A DNA stretch of 47,686 bases from JALOTE01 sp031422195 (GTDB taxonomy: Bacteria > Pseudomonadota > Alphaproteobacteria > Rhizobiales > Rhizobiaceae), in assembly GCA_031422195.1 (NCBI GenBank), contig JANOPZ010000133.1, positions 1 to 47,686 of the forward strand. Direction: 5' to 3'. Below are positions 24,619 through 32,340 of this stretch, in pieces. The notes below the pieces were generated by a model. It was not told the origin of the DNA, ran no database searches, and saw nothing but the letters and a program-made list of their open reading frames with translations. The translations under genes were made by a program, and so were the position numbers. Each line of letters begins with the position of its first letter. Within the stretch, counting starts at the first letter, position 1.

Positions 24619-24942
24619 ATGAAATCGCGTCTCTCACTGGCCTTAGCCGTATTTTTGACAATGTCTGGTTCAGCTTTGGCCGAAGAAGTAAAATTCAATT
24701 TGAAAAACAGTTCGGATTTTACCATCGACGAGCTGTATGCCTCGCCTTCAACTGAAAATAACTGGGGCGAAGATATTCTCGGTGTTGATGTATTGGCTGG
24801 CGGAGAAGGCGGCGTAGTGACAATCGCTGACGGCTCAGAAGAGTGCAAATATGATCTGAAAGCAGTTGCCGAAGATGGCACAGAGCATGTGCTTGAAGCC
24901 CTTGATCTTTGTGACACCCCAGACGTTGAATTTACAAAATAA
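24619..24942 (+). CDS. Small secreted protein of unknown function
   Basis: A 107-residue protein with a clean signal peptide (cleavage near ALA-EE) from ATG 24619, which has GGAG seven bases upstream. The mature 86 residues look like a single beta-sandwich: KFNLKNSSDFTIDELYASPS, then WGEDILGVDVLAGGEGGVVTI, and CKYDLKAV with a later DLCDTP, so two cysteines may form a disulfide. Similar small periplasmic proteins occur in other Rhizobiales as far as I recall; function unknown. Confidence 0.8.
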   Translation: MKSRLSLALAVFLTMSGSALAEEVKFNLKNSSDFTIDELYASPSTENNWGEDILGVDVLAGGEGGVVTIADGSEECKYDLKAVAEDGTEHVLEALDLCDTPDVEFTK

Positions 24943-24964
24943 ATTTGAGTTTTTAGCCAGTGAT

Positions 24965-24996
24965 AAAATGCCCGGATGTCAATTCCGGGCATTTTT
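24965..24996. terminator. Bidirectional terminator between convergent genes
   Basis: AAAATGCCCGG (24965-24975) pairs perfectly with CCGGGCATTTT (24985-24995), with a T-run on the plus side and an A-run before it that becomes the U-run for the minus transcript. It lies between the convergent stops of the secreted protein and the DUF2293 gene. Confidence 0.9.
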
Positions 24997-25000
24997 ACTT

Positions 25001-25339
25001 TTAACCATCGCCATCTTCTGTGCCGCTGCCCAAATCTTCTTCGGAAGTTAGATACCGGCTGGAGCGCCAGTCCGTCAGCACGGCATTAATGTCATCCAAG
25101 ACAAAAAATCGCGCAGCATCGCGATCATAACCTTCATTTAATAAAGCGTCATAATCCGTGTATTCGTGACGAATATGCGCAACGCTGATGAGCCAAACTG
25201 CAACTTCGGCAGTCATCGCGTTCATGCTGTTGCGGGCCGATTTTTCGCGGATAGGTTCGGCGTCAATAAAAGGCGCGAGCGGAAACAATACTGTGAAAGC
25301 ATCGCGGATGTCTTTCAGGCGTTTTGGATTGGCGCTCAT
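25001..25339 (-). CDS. DUF2293 family protein
   Basis: A 112-residue cytosolic protein with the DUF2293 signature: IREKSARNSMNAMTAEVAVWLISVAHIRHEYTDYDALLNEGYDRDAARFFVLDDINAVL, including the conserved HxxHE-like HIRHEYTDYD core. The function of the family is unknown. The C-terminus is acidic. It ends at the shared terminator and is divergent from the regulator gene 100 bases away. Confidence 0.85.
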   Translation of the reverse strand: MSANPKRLKDIRDAFTVLFPLAPFIDAEPIREKSARNSMNAMTAEVAVWLISVAHIRHEYTDYDALLNEGYDRDAARFFVLDDINAVLTDWRSSRYLTSEEDLGSGTEDGDG

Positions 25340-25401
25340 GAACCGTTTTCACCTCAATTCTGCGTTCTTTTCAATATAATTTCTTGCATTAAATTTCTGA
25401 T

Positions 25402-25423
25402 GACATAAACATATCCTTATGTC
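25402..25423. promoter_or_regulatory. 22-bp inverted repeat, likely operator of the ArsR-methyltransferase regulator
   Basis: GACATAA (25402-25408) and TTATGTC (25417-25423) are perfect inverted arms around an eight-base spacer, ending 16 bases before the start codon of the regulator gene. The size and AT-rich arms fit the operators of dimeric winged-helix ArsR-family repressors, suggesting autoregulation and control of the coupled metF. Confidence 0.7.
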
Positions 25424-25439
25424 TTTCTAGGATTGCCAT

Positions 25440-26453
25440 ATGTCGCTGACTGTAGATCACATGTCTGAGCTGTTTAAGGCCATTGGCGAGCCGACGCGGT
25501 TGCGCATTTTGATCTTGCTTGGCCGCGGTGATTTAACGGTGAGTGATTTGACACAGGTTCTAAACCAGTCGCAACCCCGTGTGTCACGGCATCTGAAATT
25601 GCTTACCGAAGCTGGCGTTATAACGCGGTATCAAGAAGGCTCATGGGCATGGTTCAGGCTTGCTGATGATAGCGTTGAGCGTGCGATTACAGAAACTGCT
25701 TTGAGCCACATTGATATGAGTGTGCATGCTATGCAGCGCGATATCGAGCGCCTTGAAGGTGTGCGGCGCGACAGACAAGCGCGTGCTGCCGATTATTTTG
25801 CTCAAAATGCGGCTGATTGGGATGAATTGCGTTCGCTTCATGCGCCAGATGACGCGGTCGAGGCTGCAATGTTGAGTGCCGTCAAAAACCGGCATATTGA
25901 GACGATGCTCGACCTAGGCACTGGCACAGGACGCCTGCTGGAGTTATTTGCGGCGCATTATCAAAGCGCTATTGGCATTGATATGTCGCGCGAAATGCTG
26001 GCAGTTGCGCGCGCCAAACTTGAAAATGCGGGAATTACCAAGGCCAGCATCCGGCAAGGTGACGTTAGCGCGCCGCCGGTTGAGCGCGGCCGGTTTGATC
26101 TCGTCACCATCCATCAGGTTTTGCATTATTCAGATGAGCCTCAAGTTGTGCTCCATGAGGCAGCGCGTGCGCTAAGGGAAGGCGGCACGTTGATGGTGGT
26201 TGATTTTGCCTCGCACGATTTGGAGTATTTGCGCGACAAACACGCTCATCAGCGCCTCGGGTTTTCTGACGAGCAGATGACAGGTTGGTTCCGTGATAGC
26301 GGTCTGATTTTTGAACGCGTAGAGCAGTTTTCGTCCGCAAAAACCGCAGGGTCAGGTTCCGGACTTATCGTAAAGCTGTGGGTGGCGCGAGAACCGCGTG
26401 GGCTTATGGCCAATAGTGATCACAATTCCAACAGGGTTTTGGAGACGGTCTAA
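25440..26453 (+). CDS. ArsR-family regulator fused to a SAM-methyltransferase domain (SahR-like)
   Basis: A 337-residue protein. The N-terminal winged helix (about 8-80) has EPTRLRILILLGRGDLTVSDLTQVLNQSQPRVSRHLKLL. The C-terminal class I methyltransferase domain has the SAM motif LDLGTGTGR (158-166), IGIDMS and DLVTIHQVLHY. The sequence has no cysteine, so metal sensing by the classical ArsR site is excluded. This architecture and its overlap with metF (TAATG) match SahR, the S-adenosylhomocysteine-responsive methionine-cycle regulator of Proteobacteria, in which the methyltransferase fold acts as sensor. The inverted repeat just upstream is the probable operator. Function is inferred from architecture and context. 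Confidence 0.88.
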   Translation: MSLTVDHMSELFKAIGEPTRLRILILLGRGDLTVSDLTQVLNQSQPRVSRHLKLLTEAGVITRYQEGSWAWFRLADDSVERAITETALSHIDMSVHAMQRDIERLEGVRRDRQARAADYFAQNAADWDELRSLHAPDDAVEAAMLSAVKNRHIETMLDLGTGTGRLLELFAAHYQSAIGIDMSREMLAVARAKLENAGITKASIRQGDVSAPPVERGRFDLVTIHQVLHYSDEPQVVLHEAARALREGGTLMVVDFASHDLEYLRDKHAHQRLGFSDEQMTGWFRDSGLIFERVEQFSSAKTAGSGSGLIVKLWVAREPRGLMANSDHNSNRVLETV

Positions 26454-27364
26454 TGAATGGTTTTCGTAAATCCCGCCAGTCTGGCTTGGGCAAAGATATC
26501 ACAGTGTCGTTCGAGTTTTTTCCACCCAAAAATGACGCTATGGCAGAAAAGCTTTGGTCAACAATCGACCGGTTACAACCGTTAAAGCCGTCATTTGTTT
26601 CAGTCACGTACGGTGCTGGCGGCTCAACCCGTGAGCGCACGATTGGTACCTTGGCGCATATTCTGAAAGAAACCAGTCTGGACGCGACGGCTCATTTGAC
26701 CTGTGTAAGCGCAACAAAAGCGGAGGTGGATGAAGTCGTTCATGAAATGAAGGCGATTGGGGTCAGGCGTTTCTTGGCACTGCGCGGCGACAACCCAAAT
26801 GGCGCAGGCCTGCCTTTCCAAGCAAATGCTGATGGCTATCAGAGCAGTATCGAACTGGTAGCGGGCCTAAAAGCCATTGATCCGGACTTTGATATTTCAG
26901 TTTCTGCTTATCCAGAAAAGCACCCGGACAGCCCGGATATTTTGACCGATATCGATATGCTGAAGCGTAAAGTTGATGCTGGTGCGACACGGGCCATCAC
27001 ACAGTTTTTTTTCGACAATGATGTGTTCGAACGCTATGTGGAGCGCGTGCGGCGGGCAGGGATTTACATTCCAGTCGTGCCTGGTGTTTTGCCGGTTCAT
27101 GACTTTGCAAAAGTTGCTAACTTTTCGAAGGCTTGTAACACTCACGTCCCAGCTTGGCTGGAAGATCGTTTCCGTGGTTTGGAAAACGACGCCGAAACCC
27201 GCAATCTAGTGTCTGCCGCAGTGGTTGCCGAACAAGTGTTTGACCTTGTTGAACGTGGCATTTCAGACTTCCACTTTTATACTATGAACAAGCCTGAATT
27301 GGTTTACGCAATTTGCCACTTGATTGGCATCAGGCCTGAAGCGGAAGCGGTGTTAGCTGCTTGA
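26453..27364 (+). CDS. metF: Methylenetetrahydrofolate reductase
   Basis: A 303-residue flavoprotein. The family motifs are all present: VSFEFFPPKND near residue 17, SVTYGAGGST, HLTCVSATKAEVDE, LRGDNPNGAG, YPEKHPDSPD and TRAITQFFFDND, closing with FHFYTMNKPELVYAICHLIG. It reduces 5,10-methylene-THF to 5-methyl-THF for methionine synthesis in the cytosol. Its start overlaps the regulator stop by one base, so it is translated from the regulator transcript. No metH follows; a terminator ends the operon. Confidence 0.97.
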   Translation: MNGFRKSRQSGLGKDITVSFEFFPPKNDAMAEKLWSTIDRLQPLKPSFVSVTYGAGGSTRERTIGTLAHILKETSLDATAHLTCVSATKAEVDEVVHEMKAIGVRRFLALRGDNPNGAGLPFQANADGYQSSIELVAGLKAIDPDFDISVSAYPEKHPDSPDILTDIDMLKRKVDAGATRAITQFFFDNDVFERYVERVRRAGIYIPVVPGVLPVHDFAKVANFSKACNTHVPAWLEDRFRGLENDAETRNLVSAAVVAEQVFDLVERGISDFHFYTMNKPELVYAICHLIGIRPEAEAVLAA

Positions 27365-27386
27365 TTGCATATGTGCAAAAACTGAA

Positions 27387-27420
27387 AAAGGGCCGATGCA
27401 GCACCGGCCCTTTCGTGTTT
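27387..27420 (+). terminator. Rho-independent terminator after metF
   Basis: AAAGGGCCG (27387-27395) pairs with CGGCCCTTT (27405-27413) around a nine-base loop, followed by a T-rich stretch (GTGTTTTGG). It lies 22 bases after the metF stop. Confidence 0.85.
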
Positions 27421-27458
27421 TGGTAAATTTTACAATGGTTTACCGGCAAACCTGCTTT

Positions 27459-27545
27459 TTATGGCACGATGCCTAAAACCATAGAGGCTACGAATGCGAA
27501 CGCCGCACACACCAGAAACACATTCATCGGACGCGTAAAGCTCAT
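27459..27545 (-). CDS. 28-residue single-span membrane microprotein
   Basis: The product is 28 residues: a short basic start (MSFTRP), then one hydrophobic helix (MNVFLVCAAFAFVASMVLGI) and a two-residue end. AGAAGGAG lies seven bases before the ATG, a near-perfect ribosome site that is the main reason to believe it. Such one-helix proteins are often missed. No family can be named. The 325 bases upstream hold no other clear gene. Confidence 0.6.
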   Translation of the reverse strand: MSFTRPMNVFLVCAAFAFVASMVLGIVP

Positions 27546-27870
27546 AGCGATCTCCTTCTGCGAACACGGGTAGTTTGTCACAAAACTGTAATGCTGCAAG
27601 GAAAAACCATTGTGCATTGCAGCAGAATCGAGAGAAAAATGTTTCAAATTGATGTAGTTTTCAAAAAAAGCGTTGTTTAACAAAGCCATTGCGACGCTAT
27701 GGAATCGGCTTTACCGTTCGTGGCGCAGTATCATTTTCAATTTTGCCATGCCGAGTGCGCCTGAGGAGAATTCTCTAATTTCAAGCGGTAATCATGCGCG
27801 AATCATGGCAGGACATAGAATGCTCATTCAATGCCCAAATGGGTTCAGTTTGTGATCAATAACTCACTAG
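27546..27870. other. Long intergenic stretch with no clear gene
   Basis: About 325 bases between the microprotein start and the next small frame. It should hold the minus-strand promoter of the microprotein. A plus-strand open frame (27673-27855, 60 codons) has no ribosome site, no signal or domain and unusual composition, and is not believed. No tRNA, repeat or strong hairpin was seen. Confidence 0.5.
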
Positions 27871-28080
27871 TTGGATTTGTTTTGGGGGTGCGGCGTCGCT
27901 GCTGCACTGATCTGGTTTGATATTAACGGGCTTGGCGATTTGTTCGCCCGGTCAAATTCCAAATTCATTGTCGCAATGATACTATGCGGTTTGCTTGAAA
28001 CCACATTCGGATTTGCCTCCCTCACGACGGCTTTGCAGTTGCTGCCTGTTGACAAAGATGAATTCGATAAAATCAAGTGA
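27871..28080 (+). CDS. Possible small membrane protein (69 residues, TTG start)
   Basis: Two hydrophobic segments (about 2-16 and 32-50) connected by FDINGLGDLFARSNSKF, then a short charged tail (DKDEFDKIK). The sequence looks protein-like and resembles small two-helix membrane proteins of Rhizobiales. The start is doubtful: only TTG 27871 is available, two stops lie just upstream, and no Shine-Dalgarno sequence is seen. It could be a complete small gene or the 3' remnant of a degraded one. Confidence 0.4.
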   Translation: MDLFWGCGVAAALIWFDINGLGDLFARSNSKFIVAMILCGLLETTFGFASLTTALQLLPVDKDEFDKIK

Positions 28081-28140
28081 TCCATGCTGGTCGAGTGTCA
28101 TTGAAACTGGTTAAAAACAATTTATATCAACCTACACGAC

Positions 28141-28228
28141 ATGCAGCGATGGCCTGATTCCTTCAGTCTTTTTCCGTATATCGTCCTGTTCAGGTGTCAG
28201 GTTCAGACGCCTCTTTGGGGAACCTCCC
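28141..28228 (+). promoter_or_regulatory. speF-like structured leader of the decarboxylase mRNA
   Basis: A hairpin (AGGTGTC 28192-28198 with GACGCCT 28206-28212, one G-U) carries a seven-base loop AGGTTCA. Six loop bases (28199-28204) are complementary to GAACCT at 28220-28225, just upstream of the ATG, allowing an H-type pseudoknot. The stretch GGGGAACCTCCC (28217-28228) can instead fold on itself and hide the GGGG ribosome site. The gene and lineage match the speF RNA motif described upstream of alphaproteobacterial ornithine decarboxylases. The fold is seen; the family match is from memory. Confidence 0.55.
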
Positions 28229-29467
28229 ATGCAAAAATTTAAGACCGCCGAAGAGCTTGCTTATGCGCTGCGCCCCGACCAGCCCATATATGGTTTTCGT
28301 CCCCAAGTGCTGGCAAGCGAAGCCAAGCGTTTCATAAATTTATTTCCCGGTAAAACTGCCTATGCTGTAAAAACCAACGGCGAACCGCAAGTTCTCGATG
28401 TGCTGGCTAAAAATGGTATTTCCTGCTTCGATGTGGCCTCGCCCGCTGAATTTGCAGCAGTTCGCGCTGTGTCGCCCAAGGCTGAGATGCTGTATATGCA
28501 TCCGGTCAAAGCGCAGTCAGATATTAGACTTGCGCTTGAAACCTACGGCATCCGCGTGGTTTCACTTGACCATGAAGATGAGATCACCAAGCTGAGCCGT
28601 GTTGTGCAGGCGCTGGATATGGACCCTTCGCAAATCACAGTTTTTGTGCGGCTCGCAACAAAAGGCCAAGCGGCCTATGAGTTATCTAAAAAATTTGGGG
28701 CAGGGCCAGCCAATTGCGTTGAATTGCTGGATCGTTTAACGCGCCTTGGCCATAAAACGGGCCTTTGTTTCCATGTCGGCAGCCAGATTGAAGACCCTGG
28801 TACTTATGAGCAGGCGCTAAAATCGGCCGCTTGGGTTCGCGCACGTATGGCTGGCGAACTTTCTGCACTCGATATTGGCGGCGGTTTCCCTGCTGACTAT
28901 GGAACTGATCCGGCATCGCGCAACAATGGTATGCCGCCACTTGAAGATTTGATGGATCGCATCAACCGGGATATTAAAACATATGGTTTTGATGATCTGC
29001 CTCTAATTGCAGAACCCGGGCGCGTGATTGTGGCGCGGGCGTTCTCACTCATCGTCCGTGTGCTTTTGCGCAAAGGCAAACGCCTTTACATAAACGACGG
29101 TATTTGGTCATCATTATCAGATTCATGGACCGGAAAAATCACGCTCCCTGCACGGTTTATCCCTGATCCTGCAATCCGCAACCGAAATGGCGACCGGGCA
29201 AAAATTGTGCCTTTCAAGGTTTGCGGTGCAACCTGTGATAGCGTTGACATTCTTTCCCGTCCGTTTTGGTTGCCGGAAACGGTTGATACCGGCGATTGGA
29301 TCGAGATAGGCAATATTGGCGCATATTCATTGTCGCTTCGCACCCGCTTTAACGGGTTTTATCCAGATACGTTTTGCGAGATTGAAACGCCGTTTGATGA
29401 GGACATAAAACCTGAGGGCAGGGCCAGTCTGGAAACAATGTCAGGGTACAATCAGGCAGCTGAATAG
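28229..29467 (+). CDS. Type III PLP-dependent ornithine/lysine decarboxylase
   Basis: A 412-residue alanine-racemase-fold decarboxylase. The N-terminal barrel carries the PLP lysine, K48, in YAVKTN, followed by FDVASPAEF, CFHVGSQ and LDIGGGFPADYG, and EPGRVIVA binds the cofactor phosphate. The C-terminal beta domain has the active-site segment VCGATCDSVD (about 331-340). It makes putrescine and/or cadaverine in the cytosol. The family has the eukaryotic-type ODC fold and many rhizobial members act on both lysine and ornithine, so the specificity is left open. The structured leader upstream suggests polyamine-linked control. Confidence 0.92.
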   Translation: MQKFKTAEELAYALRPDQPIYGFRPQVLASEAKRFINLFPGKTAYAVKTNGEPQVLDVLAKNGISCFDVASPAEFAAVRAVSPKAEMLYMHPVKAQSDIRLALETYGIRVVSLDHEDEITKLSRVVQALDMDPSQITVFVRLATKGQAAYELSKKFGAGPANCVELLDRLTRLGHKTGLCFHVGSQIEDPGTYEQALKSAAWVRARMAGELSALDIGGGFPADYGTDPASRNNGMPPLEDLMDRINRDIKTYGFDDLPLIAEPGRVIVARAFSLIVRVLLRKGKRLYINDGIWSSLSDSWTGKITLPARFIPDPAIRNRNGDRAKIVPFKVCGATCDSVDILSRPFWLPETVDTGDWIEIGNIGAYSLSLRTRFNGFYPDTFCEIETPFDEDIKPEGRASLETMSGYNQAAE

Positions 29468-29475
29468 GGCAGTAA

Positions 29476-29877
29476 TTATACCCCAAGCATCTCTGCTACT
29501 TTGTCGATCAATATGCGTTCTTCCGGCAAAAACTTCGCGTCGGCATTGGCAATAGTGCGCATATGTTCCACCAAGGCCAAGCGGCGTTCTGGCGAAACAT
29601 CGGCAAACATTTCAATGGCCTGATGACCCGTTGTCTCGTAGCCGTATGCTTGTAAATATTCGGTCACTTGGTCTATGTCATCGGCTTCAATGCCGAAGGC
29701 AGCCTGACAAATTCGTTCAAATGCCAACTGTTCTGCGTCAGCCACACGACCATCAGCAAGCATCACCCGGAACAACAACAGCAATTCGGCTGAAAGCGCA
29801 GGATCGTTCGCGACCTTGCGCACAGAAGCATTGCCGTTGAAGAAGCTTTTCAATGATTTGAGCAGTGAGTCGGCCAA
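29476..29877 (-). CDS. TerB-like tellurite-resistance-family protein
   Basis: A 133-residue, all-helical protein of the TerB group. Two similar helical halves are visible: LFRVMLADGRVADAEQLAFERICQAAFGI and MRTIANADAKFLPEERILIDKVAEML, both with the acidic DGRVxxxE / DxKFLPEE metal-binding-like loops. TTG 29877 is chosen because GGAG lies seven bases upstream; a longer frame to 30003 would overlap the divergent TauE/SafE gene and has a basic non-conserved N-terminus. Function unknown. Confidence 0.8.
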   Translation of the reverse strand: MADSLLKSLKSFFNGNASVRKVANDPALSAELLLLFRVMLADGRVADAEQLAFERICQAAFGIEADDIDQVTEYLQAYGYETTGHQAIEMFADVSPERRLALVEHMRTIANADAKFLPEERILIDKVAEMLGV

Positions 29878-29948
29878 TTTTTGTCTCCGGCGATTCGAAA
29901 AGAAACGAGATTGGCGCTTCTTGATTAAAAGAGTCAAAAACAAAGGCA

Positions 29949-30719
29949 ATGTTCGTGTTTGAGTTTGCAACTTCGACAATTGGTTTGCTGGTTTTTGCCG
30001 CATTCATTGCCGGCTTTATTGATTCCGTTGCAGGTGGTGGCGGGTTAATCACCGTGCCTGCTTTACTGCTCGCTGGTGCAACACCTATCGAAACTCTCGG
30101 AACCAATAAACTGCAATCGGTTTTTGGCTCCGGCTCAGCAACATTCACATATGCCCGTGCTGGCCACGTCAATCTCAAGCAGCAAATGCCAATGGGCCTC
30201 ATGTCTTTGGTGGCCTCAATGGCAGGTGCGTTTTTCGCAACGCTATTGCCGCAAGAATTATTCAGGCAAATTTTGCCGGTTGTGTTGGTTGCCATCGCGC
30301 TTTATTTTGTTCTCAAGCCGGATGTTTCTGATCTGGATCAGGTTGAGCGTATAACCCCTTTTGTTTTTGCGCTGACCCTTGTGCCAGTTATCGGGTTTTA
30401 TGACGGTATTTTTGGCCCCGGCACTGGGTCGTTTTTTATGCTTGGCTTTGTTGCGCTTGCCGGTTTCGGCCTGCTCAAAGCGACTGCCCACACCAAGTTT
30501 TTGAATTTTGCCTCCAATCTTGGCTCTTTGATTGTATTTGGCTTGTTGGGCGTTGTTTTATGGAAAACGGCGTTGGCGATGGGTGTTGGCCAATTTTTCG
30601 GTGCAAGGTTTGGCGCTCAATTTGCGATGAAAAATGGCGCAAAAATTATCAAGCCGTTGCTGGTGTTGGTGTGCATGGCATTGGCCGCCCGCTTGGCTTG
30701 GCAAAGCTGGGGCGGTTAA
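29949..30719 (+). CDS. TauE/SafE-family (TSUP) membrane transporter
   Basis: A 256-residue inner-membrane protein with eight or so hydrophobic spans. The first span has the family motif AAFIAGFIDSVAGGGGLITVPALLLAG, followed by PIETLGTNKLQSVFGSGSATFTYARAG. The second repeat starts with GFYDGIFGPGTGSFFMLGFV and has TAHTKFLNFASNLGSLIVF. TSUP members export or import small organosulfur compounds or sulfite; substrate not predictable. Its stop overlaps that of the AcnX small subunit on the opposite strand by four bases. Confidence 0.92.
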   Translation: MFVFEFATSTIGLLVFAAFIAGFIDSVAGGGGLITVPALLLAGATPIETLGTNKLQSVFGSGSATFTYARAGHVNLKQQMPMGLMSLVASMAGAFFATLLPQELFRQILPVVLVAIALYFVLKPDVSDLDQVERITPFVFALTLVPVIGFYDGIFGPGTGSFFMLGFVALAGFGLLKATAHTKFLNFASNLGSLIVFGLLGVVLWKTALAMGVGQFFGARFGAQFAMKNGAKIIKPLLVLVCMALAARLAWQSWGG

Positions 30720-31114
30720 TTGGTTTTGATATCATTGCCCGAAATACGGATGTTTTTTGCCTTCGCCAAAATTTGAAACAGATCTTGATCCACAATCACC
30801 ACCGGGCACATTACGCCGTAAAGTGCCTGCGCAACCATAGCTCCGGTCGCCAAGATTGCGTCTGACGCACCCAAAATAATGGCTGCAGGCCCAGCGCCGT
30901 TGCGCAAGATTTCGGCTAAAACTGAGCTGCCTGACGATGAACCTTTCGCGGCGGGCAGCATGAGGATTTTGCCTTTTAGCGCAGCCCCAAATTGCGGGTG
31001 GCGTTTTTCGATTATTGCGCCGGTTTCCGGCGATACCCCGCCCCAAAATGAAATAGGTGCTGCCAAAACCAAGGGCTCACCTGTTGCATTACCGTCCACT
31101 AAAACACTGATCAT
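30716..31114 (-). CDS. Aconitase X small (swivel, DUF126) subunit
   Basis: A 132-residue DUF126/AcnX swiveling domain. ATG 31114 overlaps the large-subunit stop as ATGA. The motifs GEPLVLAAPISFWGGVSPETGAIIEKRHPQFG, KILMLPAAKGSSSGSSVLAEI (with the Ser-rich phosphate/carboxylate loop) and AIILGASDAILATGAMVAQ are characteristic. Together with the large subunit it forms a two-chain AcnX. In bacteria such enzymes act as cis-3-hydroxy-L-proline dehydratases; the archaeal two-chain form is a mevalonate-5-phosphate dehydratase. Confidence 0.9.
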   Translation of the reverse strand: MISVLVDGNATGEPLVLAAPISFWGGVSPETGAIIEKRHPQFGAALKGKILMLPAAKGSSSGSSVLAEILRNGAGPAAIILGASDAILATGAMVAQALYGVMCPVVIVDQDLFQILAKAKNIRISGNDIKTN

Positions 31115-32340
31115 AGCCGCACCACAAAGCCCATTTGGGCCGACGCAACACATTCAGCCAATGAGCCGAATGCAATTTCGCAGCCTAAATTCGCGGGTGC
31201 ATAATAGGCCATTTTGCCGGAGTTGGTCATTACTGCGCCGCTTAAATCATCAAGGATTGTGGTAACATATACACACGTATCCACCACTAATGTGATGCCA
31301 AAATTATTGAGAATTTTATCCCATCCGCGCTCAGATAATGATTCCAGTGCGTTGCGGTTCGTATTGATTGTAAATGGTATTTTGGCTCTTTGGCCTTTCA
31401 GGCGCGGCATTAAAGCTGCAAATTCCGGGATAGAAAAATGCGGTGTTCCAAGGCTGACCGCCGATAGAATAGCACCTGCTTTGACTGTAGAAAGCTGACT
31501 GAGTTCAGCCTGTAACGCTACCTGATCAAGCGTAATGGTGCTTTGTGGTCTTGCGTCCAAAAATACTGCGCCAAGTGTCGGCGCTTCGGGTGTTAACCCG
31601 ATGGCATGAAACAGCCCGACAGCGCCGGTTGAAGCCGCCGCGGCACCAAGGCCTTTTAATTCGTGTTCGAGCGTTGAAAGGCGAAGGCCTTCAATCGCTG
31701 CGATTTTGCTTTGTCCTGTTCGGCCGATGAAATGCCCCACTGCGACAGCGACCAGATCATTTTCTAATGTGCTCGGCGCAACGTTCACCAGCCACTTTGC
31801 CTTGCGGTTTTCGGTTTTATGCAAACCGTAGTAAGGTGCAAAACCAGCAATGGCGCAGGCCAAGTCTATGAAATCGCCGTACCGCTCGGTGCGCGCGCCG
31901 CACACAGAATTGGCGAAACAAATCGCATTGGATTCGCCCCAAGCCACATGGCTGCCAAAGGCAGGACGGCTGTCTGTTAATTGGTAGGGTGCGCAAGTGA
32001 ACGTTGGCTTGCAGCCAAGCGCCAGATGCGCTTCCATGAGTTGGCGGCCATTAATGTTGAGGCTTTTACCGCGCACCAGGCCGGGATGAATAAGGTCAAC
32101 CGAGCCGACATTGAGTGTGGTTGGTATGGCAACCTTTGCGCCCAGCGCAATAAAGTGCTTCACAAAATCCAAGCTGACTTCGCCGTGATATAGGCAACCG
32201 TCAATGTGGGCGCTTTCAATAGGAATGAGACTTGAAGCGCCGACGGCCTGAGCATAGCTGGCAACAAATTCCAAAGCTGCACTGCGGGCATTTTTGGTTT
32301 GAATCAAAGTGTTTTGTTCTGGCGTTAGCGCAAGTGTCAT
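31111..32340 (-). CDS. Aconitase X large (catalytic, DUF521) subunit
   Basis: A 409-residue AcnX catalytic chain. Seen are SAHIDGCLYHGEVSLDFVKHF, PTTLNVGSVDLIHP, FANSVCGARTERYGDFIDL with a likely cluster cysteine, a later VDTCVYV, and the closing block MTNSGKMAYYAPANLG with a further cysteine after it; these three cysteines are the expected Fe-S ligands. Likely reaction: dehydration of cis-3-hydroxy-L-proline to a pyrroline carboxylate, as established for the bacterial two-chain type in Agrobacterium and Azospirillum. No other hydroxyproline gene is adjacent, so substrate is inferred from the family only. It is translationally coupled to the small subunit. Confidence 0.92.
   Translation of the reverse strand: MTLALTPEQNTLIQTKNARSAALEFVASYAQAVGASSLIPIESAHIDGCLYHGEVSLDFVKHFIALGAKVAIPTTLNVGSVDLIHPGLVRGKSLNINGRQLMEAHLALGCKPTFTCAPYQLTDSRPAFGSHVAWGESNAICFANSVCGARTERYGDFIDLACAIAGFAPYYGLHKTENRKAKWLVNVAPSTLENDLVAVAVGHFIGRTGQSKIAAIEGLRLSTLEHELKGLGAAAASTGAVGLFHAIGLTPEAPTLGAVFLDARPQSTITLDQVALQAELSQLSTVKAGAILSAVSLGTPHFSIPEFAALMPRLKGQRAKIPFTINTNRNALESLSERGWDKILNNFGITLVVDTCVYVTTILDDLSGAVMTNSGKMAYYAPANLGCEIAFGSLAECVASAQMGFVVRL

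Noticed and set aside
25340..25439. SAM riboswitch upstream of the regulator-metF operon
   Set aside because: The 100-base gap has a clear inverted repeat but none of the SAM-I or SAM-II conserved segments.
27673..27855. 60-codon plus-strand open frame
   Set aside because: No ribosome site, no hydrophobic or domain pattern, no neighbours; looks like chance.
29878..30003. Longer TerB-like protein starting at 30003
   Set aside because: It would overlap the divergent TauE/SafE gene, and the added residues are basic and unconserved-looking.
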